NCBI GenBank assembly: GCA_035762175.1
Contig: DASTPP010000208.1
Location: 1 to 18,558, forward strand
Direction of reading: 5' to 3'
Length of the DNA: 18,558 nucleotides
DNA from: DASTPP01 sp035762175
GTDB taxonomy: Bacteria; Myxococcota_A; Polyangia; Polyangiales; Polyangiaceae
In this document: positions 8,051 through 15,078 of the stretch, in pieces
How positions within the stretch are numbered: position 1 is the first letter of the stretch
Layout: each line of letters starts with the position of its first letter
The notes under the pieces: generated by a model
Database searches by the model: none
What the model saw: only the letters and a program-made list of their open reading frames with translations
What the model was told of the DNA's origin: nothing
Translations under genes and position numbers: made by a program

Positions 8051-10062
8051 GCGCCGCGCCCGCCGCCCTGACGCCCCCGGCCACCGTCGCCCTCGTCGGG
8101 CGCCCCAACGCCGGAAAGTCCGCCCTCTTCAACCGCCTGACCGGCGGCTCGGCCCACGTCGGCAACTTCCCCGGCGTCACCGTCGAGGTGCTCGAGGCCG
8201 AGGTGCGCCTGCCCGGCGGCGAGCGCGCCCTCGTCTACGACCTGCCCGGCCTCTACGCCCTCGACCCCGAGGCCCTCGAGCCCGGCACCGACGAGCACGT
8301 CACCTGGTCCTTCCTCGCCCAGCGCCGCGGCGAGCGCCTCGTGCTCTTGCAGATCGTCGACGTGACCCAGCTCGCCCTCGGCCTGAGCCTCACCCAGAGC
8401 GTCCTGCGCCGCCCCGAGCTCGGCCCCGTGCTCGTCGTCGTCACGCAGATGGACGTGCTCGCCGACGAGGGCCGCGAGCTCGACGTCCCCGCGCTCGAGG
8501 CCGCCCTCGGCCGGCCCGTCCTCGCCCTGAGCGCCCGCGACCCCGGCGCCCGCGCGGCCCTGCTCGCCGCCGTCGAGCGCGCCCTCGCCGCCGCCCCGCC
8601 CGCCCGGGGCGCCGCGCCCGCCGCCGAAAGCGACGTGGCCGCGCCCGCCGCCGGAGGCGCCGCGCTCGCCGCCGCCGCAGGCGCCATGGCCGCGCCCGCC
8701 GCCGAAGGCGCCGCGCCCGCGGCCGACGCCCCGGCGCCCTGGCAGCCCGCCGAGCTCGCCGCCCGCGTCGTCCGGCGCCGCGCCGACGCGCGCGCCGCGC
8801 AAAAGCTCATCCGCGAGCGCACCGAGGAGGCCGACGCTTGGCTCCTGCACCCGCTGCTCGGCCCGATCTTCTTCCTCGCCATCATGGGCGGCCTCTTCGC
8901 CCTGGTCTTTCTGATCGCCGACCCGACCACGGCCTTCCTCGACGCGAGGCTGCAGCGGCTCGGCGCCTGGCTCGAGCCGAGGCTCGGGGGCGGGCTCTTC
9001 GCCTCGCTGGTGGTCGACGGGGTGCTCGGCGGCGCGGGCACGGTGCTCGCGTTCGTGCCGCAGATCATCGCCCTCATCGCCGCGATGGAGCTCCTGGAGG
9101 CGAGCGGCTACCTCGCCCGCGCCGCCTTCCTCGTCGACCGGCTCTTTCGCGCCTTCGGCCTGGGGGGCAAGGCCTTCGTGCCGCTCTTGACGGCGCACGC
9201 CTGCGCCGTGCCCGCCATCGCCGCGACGCGCGTCCTGCACGACCCCTGGGAGCGATTGACGACCATCCTGGTCATCCCCCTGATGACGTGCTCGGCGCGC
9301 CTGCCCGTCTACAGCCTCGTCGTCGCCACGTTCTTCGGGGGCGGGGCGGTCGAGAAGGCCCTGGTCTGCACCGCGCTCTACGTCGCCGGCATCGCCTCGG
9401 GGCTCGCGGTCGCGGTCGTCCTGCGCCGCGGCCCGACGCGCGGGGGGCGCCGCCGCGCCCTGCCGCTCGTGCTCGAGATGCCCACCTACCGCCGGCCGAG
9501 GCTCGGGCCGCTGCTCGCCCGCTGCGGGCGCGAGGCGCGCGAGTTCTTGCGCACCGTCGGCACGGTCATCGTCGTCGCCTCGATCGCGCTCTGGGCGCTG
9601 CTCAAGGTGCCCGCCGCGGCCCCGGTCGAGGGACGCTCGCCCACCGAGCAGAGCGCCGCCGCCGCCATCGGCCGCGCGCTCGAGCCCGTCACGGCCCCGC
9701 TCGGCTTCGACTGGCGCATCAACGTCGGCCTCATCGGCTCGTTCGGCGCGCGCGAGCTGATGGTCGGCACGCTCGGCGTCATCTTCGGCATCGAGGGCGC
9801 CGACGACCCCGAGCAAGAGGCCCCGCTCGCCGCGAAGATCGCCTCGGCCAAGCGCCCCGACGGCTCGCCCGCCTACGACCGGGCGACGGCGGTCGCCCTG
9901 CTCGCCTTCTTCGTCATCGCCTGCCAGTGCATGAGCACCCTCTCGGCCATCCGGCGCGAGACGCGAAGCTGGCGCTGGCCCGCCTTCGTGCTCGCGTACA
10001 CCTACGTGCTCGCGTACCTGGTCGCCGCCCTCGCCCACCAGATCGCCCGGCTCGTTGCTTAA
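8047..10062 (+). CDS. feoB: FeoB, Fe(II) transporter with N-terminal GTPase domain
   Basis: 671 aa, GTG start. The G-protein domain (about 1-180) has G1 GRPNAGKS (18-25), a G2-region Thr in FPGVTVE, G3 DLPG (65-68), a G4 position reading TQMD (133-136) instead of NxxD, and G5-like SA (162-163). An Ala/Pro/Gly linker (about 181-230) replaces much of the usual helical region. The membrane part carries the FeoB gate-like motifs HACAVPAIAATRV and PLMTCSARLPVYSL, ARELMVGTLG, and the C-terminal STLSAIRRETRSWRWPAF block followed by the last membrane helix. It moves Fe(II) across the inner membrane with FeoA. Thr in place of the G4 Asn is seen in some other small GTPases and may alter nucleotide specificity. 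The last 40 bp, stop included, are duplicated downstream. Confidence 0.96.
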   Translation: MSAAPAALTPPATVALVGRPNAGKSALFNRLTGGSAHVGNFPGVTVEVLEAEVRLPGGERALVYDLPGLYALDPEALEPGTDEHVTWSFLAQRRGERLVLLQIVDVTQLALGLSLTQSVLRRPELGPVLVVVTQMDVLADEGRELDVPALEAALGRPVLALSARDPGARAALLAAVERALAAAPPARGAAPAAESDVAAPAAGGAALAAAAGAMAAPAAEGAAPAADAPAPWQPAELAARVVRRRADARAAQKLIRERTEEADAWLLHPLLGPIFFLAIMGGLFALVFLIADPTTAFLDARLQRLGAWLEPRLGGGLFASLVVDGVLGGAGTVLAFVPQIIALIAAMELLEASGYLARAAFLVDRLFRAFGLGGKAFVPLLTAHACAVPAIAATRVLHDPWERLTTILVIPLMTCSARLPVYSLVVATFFGGGAVEKALVCTALYVAGIASGLAVAVVLRRGPTRGGRRRALPLVLEMPTYRRPRLGPLLARCGREAREFLRTVGTVIVVASIALWALLKVPAAAPVEGRSPTEQSAAAAIGRALEPVTAPLGFDWRINVGLIGSFGARELMVGTLGVIFGIEGADDPEQEAPLAAKIASAKRPDGSPAYDRATAVALLAFFVIACQCMSTLSAIRRETRSWRWPAFVLAYTYVLAYLVAALAHQIARLVA

Positions 10063-10102
10063 CGCCGCCCTCGCCCACCCGATCGCCCGGCGCGTTGCTT
10101 AA
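10023..10102. repeat. 40-bp tandem duplication of the feoB 3' end including its stop
   Basis: 10023-10062 and 10063-10102 match except for two internal substitutions and the last base. Both carry the GTTGCTTAA stop context, so feoB ends at the first copy and the second is non-coding. Confidence 0.93.
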
Positions 10103-10207
10103 ATCGGTGAAATTGTTCGCCCCGGCTGAAACGGCCATTTGGCGCCGAATAGTTGCCCAGGTCGCCTAAAGTCGTACCGGGGGCTAGCGGGGCGAGCGCG
10201 GCTGATT

Positions 10208-10213
10208 TAGACT
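10208..10213 (+). promoter_or_regulatory. Candidate -10 element for ccmE
   Basis: TAGACT (in GATTTAGACT) ends 9 nt before the ATG at 10223, giving a very short or absent leader. The preceding 10095-10215 stretch is unusually A/T-rich for this window and also has TAAAGT at 10167-10172 and a CTAG at 10184-10187. No clear Shine-Dalgarno sequence precedes the ATG. Confidence 0.4.
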
Positions 10214-10222
10214 CGTTTCGCC

Positions 10223-10816
10223 ATGAGTCGCATCGATCAAGAGCTCGCCGAGGCGGTCGAGTCGGGGGCGCGCGAAGAGTTGGCCCCCGATTCGAAGCCG
10301 GGGGTCGTCAAACCGGCGTCGACCCGCACCAAGCCGAAGCGCAACCTCGGGTTGCTTCTGGGCCTCGTCGCCATGACCGGCGGCATCACGGCCCTCGCCC
10401 TGAGCTTCCAAGAGTCGGCCGTGTACGCGAAGTCGGTCGACCAGCTGATGGCCGAGCAGGGCAAGCTGGCCGGGCGCGCGGTGCGCGTGCAGGGCAACCT
10501 GGTCAAGGGCACGCTCGTGCACCAAGAGCAGCCCTGCGAGTACCGCTTCCGCATGACCAAGGGCGGCGTCGAGCTGCCCGTGCGCTACCCGAACTGTGTC
10601 GTGCCCGACACCTTCCGCGACGTGCCCAACATGGACGTCGAGGTCACGGTGCAAGGCAAGCTCTTGGCCGACAACAGCTTCGAGGCCACCGAGGTCATGG
10701 CCAAGTGCCCCTCGAAGTACGACATGCAGCAGCGGGCGAGCCAGGGCGAGGTCGCCCCGCACGGGCCGCCGGGCGGCCCGGGCGGCCCGGGCGGCGCCCC
10801 GAAGAGCGCGTACTGA
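10223..10816 (+). CDS. ccmE: CcmE-like periplasmic heme chaperone with CxxxY heme-binding motif
   Basis: 197 aa. A cytoplasmic N-terminus (1-40), one membrane anchor (about 41-62), then the OB-fold domain: VDQLMAEQGKLAGRAVRVQGNLVKGTL, YRFRM, VVPDTFRD (the family PDLFREG region) and VQGKLLADNSFEATEVMAKCPSKY. The family position AKHDxxY that binds heme through His is CPSKY here (Cys162, Tyr166). CxxxY CcmE proteins are known from deltaproteobacterial and archaeal variants of cytochrome c maturation system I. The protein would hold heme covalently before its transfer to apocytochrome c. Extra Cys at 105 and 125 and a Gly-Pro-rich C-terminal tail are unusual. No other ccm gene is nearby. Confidence 0.87.
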   Translation: MSRIDQELAEAVESGAREELAPDSKPGVVKPASTRTKPKRNLGLLLGLVAMTGGITALALSFQESAVYAKSVDQLMAEQGKLAGRAVRVQGNLVKGTLVHQEQPCEYRFRMTKGGVELPVRYPNCVVPDTFRDVPNMDVEVTVQGKLLADNSFEATEVMAKCPSKYDMQQRASQGEVAPHGPPGGPGGPGGAPKSAY

Positions 10817-11109
10817 GGCGGGCGCCCCGGACTGAAGTCCGGGGCACGGCGTCACCAAGGCGTGCCACGCGGCCTCAGGCCGGTTCGGCCCGCAAAGCCC
10901 GGCCCTCGCTGGGGCCGGGCTCCCGCGGGCGCCGGCAGACGGGCGAGCCCGCGCGAGCGGCGCGCGGCGCGCGAGCCCTGCCTCCGGGCAGGGCTTGGAT
11001 GGCCGTTTCCGCGGGCGTTCGCTGCCCCCGAGTTCCCTCGGGGGCCGCCCGCTGGCCTCGTTTTGAAACACCCTCTTCCAGTCCGGGGCCGCGCCGCCCG
11101 GCCCCCCGC
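10817..11109. repeat. Intergenic hairpin-rich repeat element, copy 1
   Basis: This convergent intergenic space has no gene. From about 10824 to 10937 it aligns closely with 14848-14960. It holds four hairpins: 10824-10845 (9-bp stem, TGAA loop), 10896-10921 (10-bp stem, TCGCTG loop), 10974-10995 (9-bp stem, TCCG loop) and 11025-11044 (8-bp stem, TTCC loop). Its last part (about 11040-11095, with TTTTGAAACACCCTCTTCC) resembles the complement of 18365-18417. Confidence 0.85.
10824..10845 (+). terminator. Terminator-like hairpin after ccmE
   Basis: A perfect 9-bp stem GCCCCGGAC with TGAA loop starts 8 nt after the ccmE stop. It lacks a T-tract, so termination is inferred from position and stability only. 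The same hairpin occurs after the genes ending at 14834 and 15079. Confidence 0.4.
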
Positions 11110-12420
11110 TCAGATCTCTTTGTCTTCGCCGCGCCCGGTGCCGGGCGGCGGCGTCTCTTCGCTGCGGTCGCTCGCGCCGATGCCCCGCCCGGCCTTCTTG
11201 CCGACGACGTCGGGGTGCGTGTGCTCGTCGCGCGGGGCGGCCTCCTCGGGCTTGGGCAGGCGCTCGAGCAGGGGCTCGTCGCGGGGCGGCGGCCACGCGC
11301 TCACGTAGCGCGGGGCCTCGCCCGGGCCCGAGGCGTCGATCCAATAGACGTGGCCGGTGCCGCCGGGGCGCACGTCGAAGTGCACGAAGCTGCTGTTGGG
11401 GTAATACCCGCAGCCCGTGTCGCGCAGGCCTCGGCAGAAGGCGACGAGGTCCTCGTTGCGCACGCCTTCGACGCGCACGTCGACGGCCCGCGCGTCCTTG
11501 TGGTAGCTGCCGACGCTGCCCGGGCGGTAGCCTGACACGATGACGATGCGCTTGTTGCGATAGTGGTCGGCGACGGCCTGCAGGCGCGAGAGCAGGCCCG
11601 CGTCGGCGTTGCGCACGCCGGGCGCCCACTCGCGGCCGCGGGCCTCGCCGGACGGCAGCGCCGCGGGCAGGGCGGGCTTCGGCGCGCTGTAGGGGCGCAG
11701 CAAGATCGCGAGCCGCTCGACCGCGCCCTCGGCGGGCTTGCCGTCGCAGCGCAGGAGCGAAAAGCTGTCGAACTCGCCGGTGGGCCGGCCCACCTCGACC
11801 CGATCGCGCAGGCAGGGCGCGTCGCCCGCGCGCTCGCGCCGCGCCGTCTTGCCGCGGCGCGACGAGGCGCCGCGGGCGCCCGCGTCCGCCGTCGTGCCGG
11901 GCCCCTTGGCCGACGCCGAAGGGCCGCCCGACGCCGGCGGCGCCGCCGCGCCGCGCTCCTTGGCGGCGGGCGCGCTGCCCTCGCCGCGCTCTTTGGCGGC
12001 CACGGAGCCGCCATCGACGCGCTCGCCGTCGGTCGCCCCGCCGCCGCGCTCTTTGACGGCCGGCGCCCCCTCGCCGCCGGCGGCCGCCTCGCCGCGCTCT
12101 CTGCCGGCCGGCGCCGCGGGTGACGCGCCGCCCTCGCGCGCCGAGGCGTTCGCCCCCTCGCCGCGCGCTTTCGCCGCCGTCCTCGACGGGGCCCCGCCGC
12201 GCCGCTTCGCCCGCGACGGGCCCGACTTCGCCGCGGGCCGCGCCTCGGCGCCGCGCGCGGCCGCGCCGTCTTGCGCCGAGGCCGCCCCGGCGCCGCGCGC
12301 CGCCGCGCCGTCTTGCGCCGAGGCCGCCCCGGCGCCGAGCGTGAGCGCGGCGAGCGCGGAGGCGAACGCGCGCGCCCGTTTCGCTTTCGACCACGACACC
12401 GCCCTCGACCGATGCGTCAT
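11110..12420 (-). CDS. Secreted YcbK/DUF882-like (peptidase M15 superfamily) metallopeptidase
   Basis: 436 aa, ATG at 12420. Residues 11-35 form a signal peptide (basic RAR, hydrophobic Ala/Leu) with an ASA-QD cleavage site that is duplicated 14 residues later. A long low-complexity Ala/Gly/Arg/Glu linker (about 38-200, with AKERG repeats) leads to the catalytic domain: VSGYRPGSVGSYHKDARAVDV (His307, Asp314) and GCGYYPNSSFVHFDVRPG (His347), which match the zinc-ligand motifs SxHxxxxAxD and HxD. Members cleave peptidoglycan cross-links or peptide stems; cell-wall remodelling in the periplasm is the likely role. Residues 203-245 may be a small extra domain. A charged C-terminal tail follows. 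It is divergent from dtd. Confidence 0.85.
   Translation of the reverse strand: MTHRSRAVSWSKAKRARAFASALAALTLGAGAASAQDGAAARGAGAASAQDGAAARGAEARPAAKSGPSRAKRRGGAPSRTAAKARGEGANASAREGGASPAAPAGRERGEAAAGGEGAPAVKERGGGATDGERVDGGSVAAKERGEGSAPAAKERGAAAPPASGGPSASAKGPGTTADAGARGASSRRGKTARRERAGDAPCLRDRVEVGRPTGEFDSFSLLRCDGKPAEGAVERLAILLRPYSAPKPALPAALPSGEARGREWAPGVRNADAGLLSRLQAVADHYRNKRIVIVSGYRPGSVGSYHKDARAVDVRVEGVRNEDLVAFCRGLRDTGCGYYPNSSFVHFDVRPGGTGHVYWIDASGPGEAPRYVSAWPPPRDEPLLERLPKPEEAAPRDEHTHPDVVGKKAGRGIGASDRSEETPPPGTGRGEDKEI
12248..12337. repeat. 42-bp tandem duplication over the signal-peptide cleavage site
   Basis: Two copies with a 42-bp period encode GAGAASAQDGAAAR twice in the minus-strand metallopeptidase gene. 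The ends are blurred by GC-rich sequence; within the core only single-base differences occur. Confidence 0.85.
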
Positions 12421-12498
12421 GATTCCGCTGTGCCACGCTTCGGCAGGCCGGTACCAATTTCCGGGGGGTGCGCCGTTTTCTCGCCCGGACGGGCGTGC

Positions 12499-12504
12499 TA
12501 GGCG
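12499..12504 (+). promoter_or_regulatory. Candidate -10 element upstream of dtd
   Basis: TAGGCG (in GTGCTAGGCG) is the only TAG-type hexamer in the 12421-12604 divergent spacer. A start about 7 nt downstream would lie just before ATG 12516, which opens a 30-codon frame ending in a GTGA overlap with the dtd start. Confidence 0.3.
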
Positions 12505-12604
12505 CGAAACCGATCATGGGCGCGAGGGCACGAGACGGGGCCCGGCCGCGGGGCGCGCGGGCCGGCGCGGGGCCGCGAGGGGCCGGGCGAAGGCGGGGGG
12601 CGCG

Positions 12605-13144
12605 GTGAGGGCGGTGGTGCAGCGCTGCCGCGAGGCGCGGGTCGAGGTGGCCGGCGAGATCGTCGGCGCCATCGGCCCGGGGCTCGTGGCCTTCGTCGGC
12701 GCGGGCAAGGGCGACGGCGACGCCGACCTGCGCTACGTCGCCGACAAGCTGCTCGGGCTGCGGGTGTTCGTCGACGAGGCGGGCAAGATGAACCGCTCGG
12801 TCGTCGAAGCCGGCGGCGCCTTGCTCGTCGTCAGCCAGTTCACGCTCTACGGCGACGTCCGCCGGGGGCGCCGGCCGGGCTTCGACGCGGCGCTCGAGCC
12901 CGGGGCGGCGCGGGCGATGCTCGAGCAGATGGTCTCGGTGCTGCGGGCGGGCGGCGTGCGGGTCGAGACGGGGCGCTTTGGCGCCGACATGCGGGTCGTG
13001 GTCGACAACGACGGGCCGGTCACCATTCTCGTCGACTCGTCGCGGGCATTTTTAGGCCCCCCGGCGCGCCCGGCAGGCCGGCCCGCCGCCCGGGCGGCGA
13101 AGGCTAGCAACTGGCGCCCGGCCCCGGCCGAAGGGAGGGCATGA
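12605..13144 (+). CDS. dtd: D-aminoacyl-tRNA deacylase
   Basis: 179 aa from GTG 12605, with AAGG and a G-run upstream. The N-terminus MRAVVQRCREARVEV matches the family start. SQFTLYGDVRRGRRPGF (77-93) and the Gly-cisPro motif NDGPVT (135-140) are diagnostic. DTD removes D-amino acids (and glycine from tRNA-Ala) mischarged on tRNA. Usual length is about 145-150 aa; here the family fold ends at VDSSRAF (about 149) and a 30-residue Pro/Ala/Arg tail follows. At that point a TAG (13053-13055) sits one base out of frame behind a run of five T, so the tail may be a frameshift artefact. Its stop overlaps the ATG of the TPR lipoprotein (ATGA), implying coupling. Confidence 0.93.
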   Translation: MRAVVQRCREARVEVAGEIVGAIGPGLVAFVGAGKGDGDADLRYVADKLLGLRVFVDEAGKMNRSVVEAGGALLVVSQFTLYGDVRRGRRPGFDAALEPGAARAMLEQMVSVLRAGGVRVETGRFGADMRVVVDNDGPVTILVDSSRAFLGPPARPAGRPAARAAKASNWRPAPAEGRA

Positions 13145-14124
13145 GCCGACAATCCTCCCCTTCCCGCCCCGGGTTCGCGCCCGCCGCCTGGCCGGCGACG
13201 CTGGCCCTCTCTGCCCTCTTGACCCTCTCGCTCGGCTGCTCGGGCAGCGCCCCCCTGGCGCCGAAGGCCGTGCAGATGAACCGCCTCGGCGTCGAGGCGC
13301 TCGAGGCCGGCGACTACGCGACGGCCGAGGCGCGCTTCGCGGTGGCGATCGAGTTCCACCCGCGCTTCGTCGAGGCGCAGGTCAACCTCGGCCTGACCGA
13401 GCTCGCGCGCGGCAACCACGGCCGGGCGCGGGCGCTCTTCTTGCGCGCGCGGCACCTCAACGCCGACCTGCCGCACCCGCACCACGGCCTCGGCGCGCTC
13501 GCCGACGCCGAGCACCGCCCGCGCGAGGCCGCGGCGCACTACCGCGAGGCGCTGCGCGTCGACCCGGGCTTCGTGCCCTCGCGGGCGAACCTGGCGCGCG
13601 ACTACTTCGACGCGGGCATGCTCGACGAGGCGCGCGAGCAGTTCTTGCGCCTGACCGAGGTGGCCGCGCACGACGATCGGGGGCCCGCGGGGCTCGCCGA
13701 GACGCTCCTGCGCCTGGGCCGCCCGGCCGAGGCGTCCGAGGTGGTGCGCGCGGCGCGGGCGCGGCTCGGCGAGCGGCCCGCGCTGCTGCTGCTCGCCGCG
13801 CGCGAGGCGCTCGCCGCGGGCTTCGTCGCCGAGGCGCGGGCCGAGCTCGCCCGCCTCGCCGCGCGCCGCCACGCGCACGCGACCGCGGCCAAGGCCTGGC
13901 TGGCCGTCGCCGACCTGGCGGCCGGCGATCTCGAGGCGGCGCGCGCGCACGCCGAAGGGGCCCTCGCCGAGGAGCGGCACCAGCCGGTGGCGAGCTACGC
14001 GCTCGCCCTGGCGCTCGACGCGGAGGGCGACCCCTCGGCCCCGGCCTGGCGGGCGCACGTGGGGCGCCTGACGGGGGGCCGCGCCCGCTTTCCGACCCCG
14101 GCGCCGGCCGCGAAGGGCCCCTGA
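13141..14124 (+). CDS. TPR-repeat lipoprotein
   Basis: 327 aa, ATG overlapping the dtd stop. A lipoprotein signal ends in LSLGC (Cys33, Ser at +2). Tandem tetratricopeptide repeats follow from about residue 45: NRLGVEALEAGDYATAEARF, VNLGLTELARGNHGRARALF, GLGALADAEHRPREAAAHY and further weaker repeats to about 290. Such proteins act as periplasmic or outer-membrane scaffolds in assembly complexes. No enzymatic domain is visible and the partner is unknown. A CTAG-containing hexamer at 13104-13109, 31 nt before the ATG, may give it its own promoter. Confidence 0.85.
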   Translation: MSRQSSPSRPGFAPAAWPATLALSALLTLSLGCSGSAPLAPKAVQMNRLGVEALEAGDYATAEARFAVAIEFHPRFVEAQVNLGLTELARGNHGRARALFLRARHLNADLPHPHHGLGALADAEHRPREAAAHYREALRVDPGFVPSRANLARDYFDAGMLDEAREQFLRLTEVAAHDDRGPAGLAETLLRLGRPAEASEVVRAARARLGERPALLLLAAREALAAGFVAEARAELARLAARRHAHATAAKAWLAVADLAAGDLEAARAHAEGALAEERHQPVASYALALALDAEGDPSAPAWRAHVGRLTGGRARFPTPAPAAKGP

Positions 14125-14174
14125 CCCCACCCCCACCTTTCTCGCCGGCGCCGAGCCGTGCGATTGTACGGGGC

Positions 14175-14834
14175 GTGAAGGCGCCCGACGCCCCGTACCA
14201 CCCGCCCGCCCTGCGCGCCTACGCCCGCGCCCGCCACGACGCGTCGGCCGGCCTGCGCGCGGCGCGCGTGCTGGCCGCGTGCGCGACGCTCGCCCTCGCG
14301 ATCGCGATGGCCATCGTGCGCTCGTCCGACGGCAGCGCGGCCTACCTCGAGGGCGTCGTCACGCGCGGGCTCTCGCTGCACCTCTTGCTCGTGGCGCTGC
14401 CCTTCGGCTACGCGCTCGCCGGCCGCCGCGTCGGCGACCGCGACGCGTCGTTCACGCTCGCGGCGCTGCACGGCGTCGACCGGCGCGCCTTCGACGCGAC
14501 GATGGCCCTGCAGGCCCTGCGCGCCGCGGGCCTGCGGGGCGCGGCCGGGGCGGGGCTGCTCGCCGCGGAGATGGTCGTGCTCTCGCTGCCCGAGGCCTCG
14601 CTCGCCTCGAAGCGCGCCGCCCTCGCCCTCGCCTTCGCCGCGACCGGCGCCGCCCTCGGCGCCGCCCTCGCCCTGCTCGGCCTCGCCGCCGCGCGCGCCG
14701 CGGGGCGCTTCGGCCGCCTCGCCTTCATCGGCGCCTGGGCCCTGCCCTCGCTGCTCGCCGGGCTCGTGCCCGGCTACCCCGCCTGGGGCACGCTGCTCGG
14801 CGCCTACCGCACCTGGCTCGGGGTGCTGCTTTAG
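14175..14834 (+). CDS. Multi-pass membrane protein of unknown function
   Basis: 219 aa from GTG 14175. After an N-terminus of about 25 residues, hydrophobic segments occur at roughly 30-50, 68-88, 118-138, 150-175 and 183-215, giving five or so membrane helices. The layout loosely recalls permease subunits of ABC-2 type exporters, but no ATPase partner is adjacent and no signature motif is seen, so I do not assign a family. It ends at TAG 14832-14834, 9 nt before a hairpin-flanked repeat element, and is convergent with the DPP IV-like gene. Confidence 0.6.
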   Translation: MKAPDAPYHPPALRAYARARHDASAGLRAARVLAACATLALAIAMAIVRSSDGSAAYLEGVVTRGLSLHLLLVALPFGYALAGRRVGDRDASFTLAALHGVDRRAFDATMALQALRAAGLRGAAGAGLLAAEMVVLSLPEASLASKRAALALAFAATGAALGAALALLGLAAARAAGRFGRLAFIGAWALPSLLAGLVPGYPAWGTLLGAYRTWLGVLL

Positions 14835-14847
14835 GGCTGTCCTGAGA

Positions 14848-14867
14848 CCCCGGACTGAAGTCCGGGG
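14848..14867 (+). terminator. Terminator-like hairpin after the 14175-14834 gene
   Basis: An 8-bp perfect stem CCCCGGAC with TGAA loop, 13 nt after the stop. There is no T-tract. Confidence 0.35.
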
Positions 14868-15051
14868 CACGGCGTCACCCCTTCGTGCCGCGCGGCTTCG
14901 CACCGATTCGGCGCGCCAAGTCCGGCCCTCGCTGGGGCCGGACTCCCACGGGCGGCGGCTTCGGGGCGAGCAAGCGAAGCAGCTCGCGGCGCGTGAGCCC
15001 ACCCCCAACGAGGGGTGGGCTTTGACTTCCGTACGACCTGGTTACGCCGTG

Positions 15052-15071
15052 CCCCGGACTTCAGTCCGGGG
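15052..15071 (-). terminator. Terminator-like hairpin after the DPP IV-like gene
   Basis: The same 8-bp stem, lying 7 nt beyond the stop at 15079-15081 on the minus strand. There is no T-tract, so the role is inferred from position. Confidence 0.35.
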
Positions 15072-15078
15072 TCTCCGC

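Larger units (their letters stand above)
14844..15075. repeat. Intergenic hairpin-rich repeat element, copy 2, flanked by 32-bp perfect inverted repeats
   Basis: 14844-14875 and 15044-15075 are perfect inverted copies (32 nt), each containing the CCCCGGAC/GTCCGGGG hairpin. Inside are further hairpins: 14919-14944 (10-bp stem, TCGCTG loop) and 14996-15021 (10-bp stem, CAACGA loop). The left half aligns with 10826-10937. No reading frame or transposase is present. It fills the space between two convergent genes. Confidence 0.9.

Noticed and set aside
7918..10038. 706-codon antisense frame across feoB
   Set aside because: Glu/Gly/Arg-rich sequence with no family pattern; it mirrors the GC-rich codon positions of feoB. 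Similar long antisense frames at 145-1098, 1074-2880 and 4892-6118 were rejected for the same reason.
10063..10150. Rho-independent terminator after feoB
   Set aside because: Only short imperfect stems (GGC...GCC around 10124-10136) with no stable hairpin plus T-tract.
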